Of a stretch of 64,000 nt of DNA, positions 16,318 to 24,741 are shown in pieces. The stretch comes from Clostridia bacterium. GTDB lineage: Bacteria > Bacillota > Clostridia > Lachnospirales > JAOARL01. The notes beneath the pieces are model-generated. The model was not told where the DNA came from, ran no database searches, and saw only the letters and a list, made by a program, of their open reading frames with translations. The stretch is taken from positions 1 through 64,000 of the forward strand of contig JAOARL010000014.1 of NCBI GenBank assembly GCA_025210555.1. The letters run 5' to 3'. Positions within the stretch are counted from its first letter, which is position 1; each line of letters opens with the position of its first letter. Made by a program: the position numbers and the translations under genes.

Positions 16318-17811
16318 ATGAGCTTATTTAATAAAATAAAATATCATTATAATAATAAATTAATAGAGCAAGAGCCAACGCTAGATGATTTAGAAAAACT
16401 TTTTAATAATAAAGTTAAAGCTAAAATTTATTTGCCAGACATTGATATTGGAATAGGTAAGAACTTTATAGAAGTTGTTAAAGCTATAAAAGAATATACA
16501 AATATAAATGGAAAAGAGAAAGAAAATGAAATAGTATCTGCAATTTTAAATGCAGATAAAATAGGTTTTGATAACAAGATAGATGAACTTGGATTAGCAA
16601 ACGATGAAAGTATAAGAATAAACAAGAAAGAATTAATGAAATTAGGTAAGAGTGAAAATGAAAAGCAAGGATTAGTTATACAAACTCTTATTCATGAAAC
16701 ACTTCATTTTCTTTTCAAGCATTCAGGCGTTGATGAAAAATATGATGGGTTATTAGAAGGAATAGTAGAATATATGTCACTAGATATATTAAAAGAGCAT
16801 TTTGGAGATTTAGAGTATGATGATGTATCTACATATGATTATTATAAACACATTTTTAGTATATTCCCAGAAGGCATGATTAAAAAAATGTGTGTAGGAA
16901 TTTCAAATGAAACAATAATGGAAGTATATAAAACAAGTTTTAAAAACGAGAAAAACTTCGCAGGATTTATGGAAGGGTTAAATATTCTTAAGGATGAAGA
17001 AAGTAAGGAAGCTTTAAAAACTATTTTGGATATAGTTACAGATGAGTATAGTTATAAACTTATTAAGGGAATGCAAAGAAGAAGTGTAGATAAAGATTAT
17101 ATACAATCAGTTATAGAAGATGTTGAAAATTTTGTTGGGGCATCAAATGATATATATACTAAAGACAATATGTTTGAGAAACATTTTTGTGATGACTCAA
17201 AAGATATTATTCTAGGTAAAGTGGAAGCGGCAATAAATAGAAATAATATTAATGAGAGATTATATGACATTAATAAAAAATCATATGAAATGGAAAATGG
17301 AATTACAAAGGTAGAAAGAGAAACTGGTAGATTTATTAAAGGTTTAGATCAAGATGGAAACAATCTTGTAATTAAGACAGAAAAACTAGTTGGTAATATA
17401 AAAAGATACGAAGAAACTTTTGAAAAAGAGGACGGATCAACTATTGAGTATGTATATTACATGGATGAAGATGAAAATATATACCCAGCAAGTATAGATG
17501 CATATAATTATATGTTAATAGAAATAGAAAAAATGGGTGAAGAAGCAAAGGCTGCTTTTACCAAAAATGGATGCACAAATGAGTTTGATGGGATAGCAGA
17601 AGATATTGAAGAACTTGGAGCAGATATTGAAGTTAAACTTGAAGAGAATGAGAAGACAGATATCAATATTAGTGTAGAAATATTAAGTCTTAGAGAATCT
17701 AATATCATTAATGTCGCAGGTCTTGAATATAATATTGAAAATAAAATAGATATAGATTTTAAAGCAGATGAAATGATAAAAGAAGAAGAGGAAGTAGGAA
17801 GAGCATCTTAG
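16318..17811 (+). CDS. Putative zinc metallopeptidase-like protein (HExxH), family unknown
   Basis: A 497-residue cytoplasmic-looking protein with the metal-binding motif H126-E127-T-L-H130 in a predicted helix (TLIHETLHFLF) and a candidate third ligand E151 in EGIVEYM, the spacing expected of a gluzincin peptidase. The rest, including the C-terminal strand-rich part with YVYYMDEDENIYPA, is not recognised. Substrate unknown. It has no signal peptide, so it would act inside the cell. The next gene is a paralogue in which the motif is destroyed. The two have separate promoters and a terminator between them. Confidence 0.6.
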   Translation: MSLFNKIKYHYNNKLIEQEPTLDDLEKLFNNKVKAKIYLPDIDIGIGKNFIEVVKAIKEYTNINGKEKENEIVSAILNADKIGFDNKIDELGLANDESIRINKKELMKLGKSENEKQGLVIQTLIHETLHFLFKHSGVDEKYDGLLEGIVEYMSLDILKEHFGDLEYDDVSTYDYYKHIFSIFPEGMIKKMCVGISNETIMEVYKTSFKNEKNFAGFMEGLNILKDEESKEALKTILDIVTDEYSYKLIKGMQRRSVDKDYIQSVIEDVENFVGASNDIYTKDNMFEKHFCDDSKDIILGKVEAAINRNNINERLYDINKKSYEMENGITKVERETGRFIKGLDQDGNNLVIKTEKLVGNIKRYEETFEKEDGSTIEYVYYMDEDENIYPASIDAYNYMLIEIEKMGEEAKAAFTKNGCTNEFDGIAEDIEELGADIEVKLEENEKTDINISVEILSLRESNIINVAGLEYNIENKIDIDFKADEMIKEEEEVGRAS

Positions 17812-17826
17812 GATGCTCTTTTTTAT
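17799..17826 (+). terminator. Terminator overlapping the stop codon of the HExxH gene
   Basis: An 8-bp stem AGAGCATC / GATGCTCT with loop TTAG containing the stop codon, then a T-run. Confidence 0.85.
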
Positions 17827-17882
17827 TTTCCTTAATAATAGTTTATGATATAATAAGAAAAAGTGTATACGGTGGTGAATCT

Positions 17883-19253
17883 ATGAAAAACATGGAAATG
17901 AGAGATGGATTTAAGTACTATTTTAATAACAAAGTAATACAACAAGGGTGTACATGGCAAGAATTTAAAAGGTTATCAAAAAACTTTATAATTTCAAGCA
18001 TTTGCTTTCCGGATATAGATACTAGGATTAGGAAAGATGTAATTAATGCGCTTGAAATGTTAGTTAAGCACTATGATTTTGAAGAAGATATGGTTTCAAA
18101 ATACATGGCATATTATCCAAAAATATATGTAAATAATGGATTAAGTATTTATGGTCTTTTTAATGATGAGCATATAATAGTTAATAGAAGAAAACTTATT
18201 AAAAGTGGACTTGATAATTATAATAGGATTTTATTATCTGAATTGACTAGGATTTTAATTAATAGAAAAGATGAAGATGATAAAAATAGTGGTTTATATT
18301 ATGGAATAACGAATTATATTACTCAAGATATAATGGAGAAAGAATATGGAGTAATTAATCATAAGGATCCCTATAGCCACATATTTGGCTTGTTTGATAA
18401 AAACAAGCTAAAGAAAGTTCTAGTAGAAACATTTAATTCAGATGATGAAGAATTAAGTGAGGGGATATTTGGAGATATAATAGAGTCATTTAGAAATGAA
18501 AATAGTTATAATAAATTTTTAGATAGATTAAATGCTTTAAAAGAAGATGAAAGTGCTTCAAAATTAAGAGATGTACTTGATCTGGTAACTGAAGAGTTTG
18601 AGCATAAACTTCTATCAGCACTTAAAACAATACACACATTAAATGCTGAAAACGAAGAAACAATTAAGCATACAAAAAGAAATGTTGAAAATCATTTTGC
18701 TAAAACTAATGAGCTTTATGTAGATGGAAATTTATTTGATGATACTCTTTATAGTAGTGAAGATGCAAAAAGTAGTATTCTAAAAAAAGCAGAAGGTGTG
18801 GTTAATAAAAACAATATAAATAAATGCATAGATAATTGCGAAGTAGTTAAGTCATTTGATTATGATAAAGAAACTATGAAGGCAAAAATAAAGTTAGAAG
18901 GATTAACAGGAGCATATAGCTATTATCAGAAAGAATTTAAGTTAGCTGATGGTAGAGTTAATAGTTATGAATACTATATAGATGAAGAAGGTAACTTTAT
19001 GCCTAAGAATTTTGAATCATACGCACTGCTAAATGACACAGATGCATTTGATGAACTTGTTAAGGATAAGGAAGTATTAGTCAAATATGTAGATATAGAG
19101 TCAAAGGGATTAAATAGAGATATGGAAGTTAAACTTTCAAAAATGGATAAAGAATCTTTAACGGTAAATGTTGGAGAATATGAAATAGATGAAAGAGAAG
19201 CGATAGTTAGCGCTGGAAAAGAAATGGAAAATAATAAAGAGATTGAAGTTTAA
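17883..19253 (+). CDS. Paralogue of the HExxH protein lacking the catalytic motif
   Basis: A 456-residue protein that aligns by eye along its length with the preceding gene: KYYFNNKVIQQ with KYHYNNKLIEQ, ICFPDIDTRI with IYLPDIDIGI, DPYSHIFGLF with DYYKHIFSIF, and SYEYYIDEEGNFMP with EYVYYMDEDENIYP. At the position of HETLH it has SELTR (119-123), and the candidate third-ligand region reads GITNYIT in place of GIVEYMS. It should therefore not bind catalytic zinc. It may be a partner or pseudo-enzyme of its neighbour. Start ATG with GGTGG upstream; a TATAAT-like box lies about 30 bp before it. Confidence 0.65.
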   Translation: MKNMEMRDGFKYYFNNKVIQQGCTWQEFKRLSKNFIISSICFPDIDTRIRKDVINALEMLVKHYDFEEDMVSKYMAYYPKIYVNNGLSIYGLFNDEHIIVNRRKLIKSGLDNYNRILLSELTRILINRKDEDDKNSGLYYGITNYITQDIMEKEYGVINHKDPYSHIFGLFDKNKLKKVLVETFNSDDEELSEGIFGDIIESFRNENSYNKFLDRLNALKEDESASKLRDVLDLVTEEFEHKLLSALKTIHTLNAENEETIKHTKRNVENHFAKTNELYVDGNLFDDTLYSSEDAKSSILKKAEGVVNKNNINKCIDNCEVVKSFDYDKETMKAKIKLEGLTGAYSYYQKEFKLADGRVNSYEYYIDEEGNFMPKNFESYALLNDTDAFDELVKDKEVLVKYVDIESKGLNRDMEVKLSKMDKESLTVNVGEYEIDEREAIVSAGKEMENNKEIEV

Positions 19254-19306
19254 ACTTTAGTCTTTTTTTATATACAAAAATGTATTTTAAAAATTCAGAA
19301 AATATA

Positions 19307-19334
19307 TTGAAATAAATCAAATATATGATAAAAT
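19307..19334 (+). promoter_or_regulatory. Promoter with conserved TCAGAAAAT element
   Basis: TTGAAA at 19307-19312 and TAAAAT at 19329-19334, 16 bp apart, with TCAGAAAATATA abutting the -35 box, as at 168 and 11473. Confidence 0.65.
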
Positions 19335-19372
19335 TATTTTGTGACAATTAAATATATTTAGGAGGAATAGAA

Positions 19373-19699
19373 ATGAGTTCAAAGAATGATTTCACGGTAG
19401 TAACACCGAGCACTCATGACTGGGGAAATATATTAAATGAGTTCCAATCTAATGGAACTGATAAATATAAAAAATGTTCTAAGTCAGGCGTGTCATTATG
19501 TATGTGTAACGAGAAAGGTGAGAGGCTTGAAACAGCTAGGCAGTTTTTTGAAATCTTTACAGTAGAAGAAGTTTCAAAGGCTATGGAATTAGAACCAGAA
19601 AATTTAAATGCGGTTTTAGATGAATTTTCTAAAGATATAAAAGAGATTCATGAGAGAGAGCACCATGATCATGATAAAAGTACTTTTGTTATAGCATAA
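19373..19699 (+). CDS. Small protein of unknown function, cysteine- and histidine-bearing
   Basis: A 108-residue protein with a strong AGGAGG site. It holds three cysteines in CSKSGVSLCMC (residues 35-45) and a C-terminal HEREHHDHD cluster, so metal binding is conceivable but unproven. Its N-terminal half reads like a small alpha/beta domain and the rest is helical. No family recognised. It is transcribed from its own promoter and closed by a terminator before the ribosomal operon. Confidence 0.65.
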   Translation: MSSKNDFTVVTPSTHDWGNILNEFQSNGTDKYKKCSKSGVSLCMCNEKGERLETARQFFEIFTVEEVSKAMELEPENLNAVLDEFSKDIKEIHEREHHDHDKSTFVIA

Positions 19700-19709
19700 A
19701 ATATGTTTT

Positions 19710-19743
19710 AAAAGAGTGTATAAAAGGTTTGCACTCTTTTTTT
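19710..19743 (+). terminator. Terminator ahead of rpsB
   Basis: An 11-bp stem AAAAGAGTGTA / TGCACTCTTTT with one G-U pair, and a T-run. Its 3' arm overlaps the -35 box of the rpsB promoter. Confidence 0.8.
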
Positions 19744-19757
19744 ATTTGTGTTATAAT
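19729..19757 (+). promoter_or_regulatory. rpsB operon promoter
   Basis: TTGCAC at 19729-19734, 17 bp, TATAAT at 19752-19757. The -35 box is built from the 3' arm of the preceding terminator. Confidence 0.7.
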
Positions 19758-19763
19758 TGTCTT

Positions 19764-19873
19764 TGTGAATTCGCACGCGTTTGGATTTACTAAACTAGTG
19801 CCCAATGGGTGTTTAGTAAAGAGGAAGAAGGCGGAGGACAAAAAAACAAAAAAGAGAAGGGAAGTAGAGGAAT
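19764..19873 (+). promoter_or_regulatory. Structured rpsB leader, possible S2 autoregulation site
   Basis: The leader of about 110 nt has a strong hairpin at 19786-19820: TTTACTAAAC pairs perfectly with GTTTAGTAAA and CCC/GGG closes an inner stem around AAT. Ribosomal protein operons are often autoregulated through such 5' structures; S2 leaders are known in other bacteria. A GGCGGAGG stretch about 40 nt before the start and AGAGG just before it are possible alternative ribosome binding sites. Function is inferred. Confidence 0.5.
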
Positions 19874-20596
19874 ATGGCAAATATTTCAATGAAACAATTA
19901 CTAGAAGCTGGTGTACATTTCGGACACCAAACAAAAAGATGGAACCCAAAGATGAAGAAATACATCTTTACATCAAGAAATGATATTTATATCATTGACT
20001 TACAAAAAACAGTTAAGAAATTTGATGAGGCGTTTGAATTTATGAGAACTGCTGCATCTAATGGATCAAGCTTCATTTTTGTAGGAACTAAGAAGCAAGC
20101 TCAAGAATCAATGAAAGAGGCTGCTGAAAAATCAGGAATGTTCTATGTTAACCACAGATGGTTAGGTGGAATGTTAACAAACTTCAATACAATAGGACAA
20201 AGAATTAAGAGACTTAAAGAGTTAGAAGTTATGGCTCAAGATGGTACTTTTGAAGTATTACCTAAGAAAGAAGTTGCTAAATTAAACCATGAAATGGAAA
20301 AATTACAAAACACTTTAGGTGGAATTAAGACTATGAAGAAAGCGCCAGACGTAATGTTCGTAGTAGATCCAAAGAGAGAGCACAATGCAATCAAAGAAGC
20401 TAGAAAATTAGGAATGACTATCGTTGGTTTAGTTGATACAAACTGTGACCCAGACGAAGTTGATTACGTAATTCCAGCTAATGATGATGCAATCAGAGCT
20501 GTAAAATTATTATCTAATAGATTAGCTGAAGCTATTTTAGAAGGTAAGCAAGGACATGAAGAGAAAAAAGAAGAAGCTAAAGAAGAAACTAAGTAA
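19874..20596 (+). CDS. rpsB: 30S ribosomal protein S2
   Basis: A 240-residue S2 protein with the highly conserved opening [26 protein letters not shown], the [12 protein letters not shown] segment and PDVMFVVDP. The tail beyond residue 225 is Glu/Lys rich as usual. S2 joins the small subunit late and helps hold S1 or its equivalent. It opens the conserved rpsB-tsf-pyrH-frr-uppS order. Confidence 0.98.
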   Translation: MANISMKQLLEAGVHFGHQTKRWNPKMKKYIFTSRNDIYIIDLQKTVKKFDEAFEFMRTAASNGSSFIFVGTKKQAQESMKEAAEKSGMFYVNHRWLGGMLTNFNTIGQRIKRLKELEVMAQDGTFEVLPKKEVAKLNHEMEKLQNTLGGIKTMKKAPDVMFVVDPKREHNAIKEARKLGMTIVGLVDTNCDPDEVDYVIPANDDAIRAVKLLSNRLAEAILEGKQGHEEKKEEAKEETK

Positions 20597-20645
20597 TTTT
20601 TAGCATAAAATATAAAATAAAATATATAATACGTGGAGGTATACA

Positions 20646-21539
20646 ATGGCTGTTACTGCAAGTATGGTAAAAGAATTAAGAGATATGACAGGAGCAGGAA
20701 TGCTTGACTGTAAAAAAGCATTAGTTGAGAACGATGGAAACATCGAGAAAGCTGTTGACTTTTTAAGAGAAAAAGGATTATCTAAAGCTGCAAAGAAAGC
20801 AGGAAGAATTGCTGCTGAAGGTTTAGTTAAAGTATTAATAGAAGGAAACAAAGGAACAGTAGTAGAAGTAAACAGTGAGACTGACTTCGTTGCTAAAAAC
20901 GAAGATTTCGTTAACTTTGTTGCTGATGTTGCTGAAAAAGCTAATAAAATGGAGAGTAATGACGTTGAAGCATTCTTAAATTCTGATTGGGATGGAAAGA
21001 CTGTTTCAGAAGTATTAACTTCAAAAATTGCTGTAATAGGAGAAAACTTAAGCATCAGAAGATTCGAAAACGTAACTTCTGAAGGTGTTTTAGAAAGCTA
21101 TATCCATGGTGGAGGAAAAATTGGTGTTTTAATTGAAATATTAAACGCTGATAATAACGACGCTGTTAAAGAAGCTGCTAAAAACATAGCTATGCAAGTA
21201 GCTGCTTTAAATCCTAAGTTCATAAGTAGAGAAGACGTAGATTCTGAATACATTGAACATGAAAGATCAATCTTAAAAGAGCAAGCTCTTCAAGAAGGAA
21301 AGCCAGCTAACATCGTTGATAAGATGGTAGAAGGAAGAGTTCAAAAATTATACAAAGAAGTATGTTTATTAGAGCAAGCATATGTTAAAGATGGAGACTT
21401 AACTGTTAAAGCTTACTTAGAGTCAGTTGCATCTGGTGCAACACTTGGTAAAGTAGTAAGATTCGAAACAGGTGAAGGTATCGAGAAAAAAGAAGAGAAC
21501 TTTGCAGACGAAGTTGCTAAACAAATTAAAGGTGAATAA
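20646..21539 (+). CDS. tsf: Elongation factor Ts
   Basis: A 297-residue EF-Ts, the nucleotide exchange factor for EF-Tu. The UBA-like N-terminus ([19 protein letters not shown]) and the [10 protein letters not shown] signature (about 75-85) are intact. The GGAGG site is well placed. Immediately behind the stop lies a GC-rich terminator with a UUCG tetraloop, so pyrH is either read through or separately promoted. Confidence 0.98.
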   Translation: MAVTASMVKELRDMTGAGMLDCKKALVENDGNIEKAVDFLREKGLSKAAKKAGRIAAEGLVKVLIEGNKGTVVEVNSETDFVAKNEDFVNFVADVAEKANKMESNDVEAFLNSDWDGKTVSEVLTSKIAVIGENLSIRRFENVTSEGVLESYIHGGGKIGVLIEILNADNNDAVKEAAKNIAMQVAALNPKFISREDVDSEYIEHERSILKEQALQEGKPANIVDKMVEGRVQKLYKEVCLLEQAYVKDGDLTVKAYLESVASGATLGKVVRFETGEGIEKKEENFADEVAKQIKGE

Positions 21540-21544
21540 TAATT

Positions 21545-21571
21545 AAGAGGCGGCTTCGGTCGCCTCTTTTT
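21545..21571 (+). terminator. Terminator after tsf with UUCG tetraloop
   Basis: A 10-bp stem AAGAGGCGGC / GTCGCCTCTT closing a C-UUCG-G tetraloop, then T-rich sequence. Confidence 0.9.
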
Positions 21572-21591
21572 AATATTGGGGGAGTTTACGC

Positions 21592-22293
21592 ATGAGAGTT
21601 TTAATTAAATTAAGTGCTGAAGCATTAGCTGGAGAGAAGAAAAAAGGTTTTAATGAAGAGAATGCACTTGAAGTAGGAAATGAAATTAAAAAGTTAGTAG
21701 ATGAAGGCCATGAAGTTGCAATTGTTGTTGGAGCAGGAAATCTTTGGAGAGGTAGATCAAGTAGTAATAAGATGGATCAATTCAAAGCTCATCAAATAGG
21801 AATACTTGCAACTGTTATGAATGCTATGTATATGTCTGAGATTTTACATGAAATTGATGTTGATAATGAAGTTAACACTCCATTTGTTGTAGGAGATATT
21901 ACAAAAGTCTTTTTAAAAGATGAAGTTGTTGAAAATCTTAAAAAGGGTAAAGTAGTTATATTCGGTGGTGGACTAGGAAGACCTTACTTCTCATCTGATA
22001 CAGCAGCAGCTTTAAGATCAATTGAAATTGATTGTGATTTAGTATTATTTGCTAAAAATGTAGATGCTGTTTATGATAAAGATCCAAATGTTTATCCAGA
22101 TGCAAAGAAATATGATAAATTAACATATAGTGAAATGATAGAAAAGCAGCTTAAAGTTATAGATCTTACCGCGTCTATTCTTTGTGAAGAAAATGATGTT
22201 GAAATAAGACTATTTAATCTTAATAAAAAAGATGCTATAATAGATGCTGTAAACGGAAAAAATAATGGAACAATAATAAAAAAACAATTTTAG
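21592..22293 (+). CDS. pyrH: UMP kinase
   Basis: A 233-residue UMP kinase of the amino-acid-kinase fold, converting UMP to UDP. Seen: the N-terminal RVLIKLSAEALAG (the common version is KLSGEAL, so a Gly to Ala change at the phosphate loop), VVGAGNLWRGR, and SSDTAAALRSIEI in the UMP-binding region. Bacterial PyrH is a hexamer regulated by GTP and UTP. The position between tsf and frr is the standard one. Confidence 0.96.
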   Translation: MRVLIKLSAEALAGEKKKGFNEENALEVGNEIKKLVDEGHEVAIVVGAGNLWRGRSSSNKMDQFKAHQIGILATVMNAMYMSEILHEIDVDNEVNTPFVVGDITKVFLKDEVVENLKKGKVVIFGGGLGRPYFSSDTAAALRSIEIDCDLVLFAKNVDAVYDKDPNVYPDAKKYDKLTYSEMIEKQLKVIDLTASILCEENDVEIRLFNLNKKDAIIDAVNGKNNGTIIKKQF

Positions 22294-22302
22294 GGGGATT
22301 TT

Positions 22303-22860
22303 ATGAGTAGTGAAGTTTTAAATAAGTGTGAAGAAAAAATGGGTAAAACCGTTGCAAGCTTAGAAAATGAATACAAGATGATAAAAGCAGGAAGAGCTAA
22401 TGTTAATATTTTAGATAAGGTAAGATTTGAATATTATGGAACTGTAACACCTATTAGCCAAGTTGCTAATGTATCAGTTCCAGAAGCTAGATTATTAGAA
22501 ATTAAGCCTTGGGATGCTACTATATTAAAGGATCTTGAGAGAGCTATAAATGAAGCAAATTTAGGTATTTCACCTAATAATGATGGAAATGTTATAAGAC
22601 TTAACTTCCCAGCATTAACAGAAGATAAGAGAAAAGAAATTGCTAAAGATGTTAAAGCGATTGCTGAGAATTCAAAAGTAGCTGTTAGAAATAATAGAAG
22701 AGATGCTATGGATGATTTAAAGAAGCTTCAAAAAGATGGAGAAATAACAGAAGATGAATTAAAATCTGCAGAGAAGAATGTTCAAGATTTAACAGATAAA
22801 TTTGTTGCGAAAATTGAAGTAGTAATGGAAGATAAAGTTAAAGAGGTTACTACAGTATAA
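22303..22860 (+). CDS. frr: Ribosome recycling factor
   Basis: A 185-residue RRF that with EF-G splits post-termination ribosomes. The family hallmarks are present: LENEYKMIKAGRANVNILD, PISQVANVSVPEARLLEIKPWD and the KDGEITEDELK loop. Preceded by AGGGGGA. Its stop codon shares one base with the ATG of uppS. Confidence 0.97.
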   Translation: MSSEVLNKCEEKMGKTVASLENEYKMIKAGRANVNILDKVRFEYYGTVTPISQVANVSVPEARLLEIKPWDATILKDLERAINEANLGISPNNDGNVIRLNFPALTEDKRKEIAKDVKAIAENSKVAVRNNRRDAMDDLKKLQKDGEITEDELKSAEKNVQDLTDKFVAKIEVVMEDKVKEVTTV

Positions 22861-23552
22861 TGGAAAGTATGAAATTGCCTAAGCACATAGGAATTATTTT
22901 AGATGGTAATGGAAGATGGGCTAAAAGTAGAGGTAAAGCAAGGATAGAAGGACATAAACAAGGTCTTAAGACTCTTGAAAAAGTTGTAGAGCATGCAAGC
23001 GAGTTAAATATTAAATATTTAACTGTTTATGCATTTTCGACAGAGAATTGGAACAGACCAGAGGCAGAGGTTAATTTTTTGATGACAACTTTTGAAAAGT
23101 ATTTAAAAGATGCTATCAAAAAGTCAAATGACAGAGATGTGAAATTTAATATTTTAGGTTCAAGAGATAGATTAACTGAAAGTGCAGTTAAACTTATAGA
23201 TGAACTTGAAGAAAAAACTAAGAATAAAACAGGTATCACGTTTAATGTAGCAGTTAATTATGGTGGAAGAGATGAAATTGTAAGGGCTATTAAAAAAATT
23301 GATACTAGTGATATAGATGGTTTAACAATTGATGAGTTCAGTAACTATTTGGATACAGCTGGTATGCCAGATCCAGATTTGATTATAAGAACAAGTGGAG
23401 AATGTAGAGTAAGTGGATTTTTGCTATGGCAATTAGCGTATGCAGAGTTCTATTTTACAGATATACATTGGCCAGATTTTGATAAAGAAGAGCTTATTAA
23501 AGCAATAGATTCATATTCGAAAAGAGATAGAAGAATGGGATCTATTAAGTAA
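22860..23552 (+). CDS. uppS: Isoprenyl transferase (undecaprenyl diphosphate synthase)
   Basis: A 230-residue cis-prenyltransferase making undecaprenyl diphosphate for cell wall synthesis. The catalytic DGNGRWAK (15-22), NYGGRDEI and the RTSGE-R-SGFLLWQ region with the C-terminal WPDFD are all present. It is slightly shorter than the usual 240-250 residues. Start overlaps frr. The usual following genes cdsA and dxr are absent; rseP comes next. Confidence 0.95.
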   Translation: MESMKLPKHIGIILDGNGRWAKSRGKARIEGHKQGLKTLEKVVEHASELNIKYLTVYAFSTENWNRPEAEVNFLMTTFEKYLKDAIKKSNDRDVKFNILGSRDRLTESAVKLIDELEEKTKNKTGITFNVAVNYGGRDEIVRAIKKIDTSDIDGLTIDEFSNYLDTAGMPDPDLIIRTSGECRVSGFLLWQLAYAEFYFTDIHWPDFDKEELIKAIDSYSKRDRRMGSIK

Positions 23553-23570
23553 TGAAAGAAGGTGTAACTA

Positions 23571-24599
23571 GTGCAAATAATTATTGCAATGCTAGTATTT
23601 AGTATTATTATATTTATACATGAATTTGGGCATTTTATATTTGCTAGAATGAATGGTATAAGAGTAGAAGAGTTTGCGATAGGTATGGGACCAAAACTTT
23701 TCTCAAAGAAAAAGGGAGACACTCTCTATTCACTTAGAGCATTTCCAATTGGTGGGTTTTGCCAAATGATAGGAGAAGATGAAAATTCAGAAGATGAAGA
23801 TGCTTTTTGTAACAAAGGAGTCTTTGCAAGATTTCAAGTTCTTTTTGCAGGGGCGTTTATGAACCTTGTATTAGGATTTGTATTATTAGTAATTATTGGT
23901 ATTACAACAGGATATGCTACTTTAAAGGTAGAAAAAGTTTTAGATAATTCTAAAGCTAGTGTAGTTGGAATACAAGAAGGGGACACAGTAATAGCTATAA
24001 ATGATGTGAATTTAAATTCTTTTTCACAAATAAAAAATATAATGTTGTTTACTGAAAGAAATGATTATAAAATATCTCTTTTAAGAGATGGTGAAATTGT
24101 TGATGTTCCTGTTGAATTTAAGCAAAACGAACAAAAAATGTTAGGTATATTATCAGAAAGCAAGAAAGACTTTTTAGGTAGTATAACAAATGCATTTTAT
24201 TCTTTAATATATTTAATAGAATTGATATTATTATCTCTTAAGTACCTATTTGCTAAGTTATTAGCATTCCAAAGTGTATCTAAAGAGGTAGCTGGACCAG
24301 TTGGTATTATTGGTGCTATTGGAGCACAATACTCAGCAGGACTTAAAGCAGGAATTGAAGTTGCTATAAGTAACGTATTATATTTAACAGCTCTTTTAAG
24401 TATAAACTTAGGAGTAATTAACTTAATGCCATTCCCAGCACTTGATGGTGGAAGAATAGTAATGTTAGCTTTTGAAGGTATATTTAAAAAGCCAATTAAT
24501 CCTAAGGTTGAAGGAATAATTCATCTAACAGGATTTGTTATACTGATGGCACTAATGGCAGCAATAGTAATAAATGATATAGTAAAATTAGTTATGTAA
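23571..24599 (+). CDS. rseP: RIP metalloprotease (site-2 protease)
   Basis: A 342-residue intramembrane zinc protease. HEFGH at 17-21 in the first membrane helix and the NLMPFPALDGG motif near 283-293 supply the active site; a PDZ domain lies between (about 100-190). Such enzymes cleave anti-sigma factors and other membrane substrates. The GTG start at 23571 has a GAAGG-type site. An RsiV-like protein gene lies 2.2 kb downstream and could be a substrate, though that is only a suggestion. A terminator follows directly. Confidence 0.93.
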   Translation: MQIIIAMLVFSIIIFIHEFGHFIFARMNGIRVEEFAIGMGPKLFSKKKGDTLYSLRAFPIGGFCQMIGEDENSEDEDAFCNKGVFARFQVLFAGAFMNLVLGFVLLVIIGITTGYATLKVEKVLDNSKASVVGIQEGDTVIAINDVNLNSFSQIKNIMLFTERNDYKISLLRDGEIVDVPVEFKQNEQKMLGILSESKKDFLGSITNAFYSLIYLIELILLSLKYLFAKLLAFQSVSKEVAGPVGIIGAIGAQYSAGLKAGIEVAISNVLYLTALLSINLGVINLMPFPALDGGRIVMLAFEGIFKKPINPKVEGIIHLTGFVILMALMAAIVINDIVKLVM

Positions 24600-24603
24600 T
24601 ATG

Positions 24604-24630
24604 AAGTCAGCAGAAATGCTGGCTTTTTTT
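24604..24630 (+). terminator. Terminator after rseP
   Basis: A 9-bp stem AAGTCAGCA / TGCTGGCTT with a GAAA loop and a T7 run. Confidence 0.88.
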
Positions 24631-24741
24631 GTTTTACGTAAAAACAAAACACGTTAAATGAGGTTTTTTGAGAAAAAACATCAAAAAAATTGTTTTTAAA
24701 CTTGAAATGTGTAATAATATATATATATATGAGGTGATAAT

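Noticed and set aside
19729-19983. 84-residue frame across the rpsB leader
   Set aside because: Covers promoter, leader hairpin and the rpsB start in another frame; no ribosome binding site.
24630-24741. TTTTACGTAAAA palindrome and A/T tracts before the ATPase gene as an origin or attachment site
   Set aside because: Short palindromes and A/T tracts are common in this base composition; no repeat partner was found downstream of the RloB gene.
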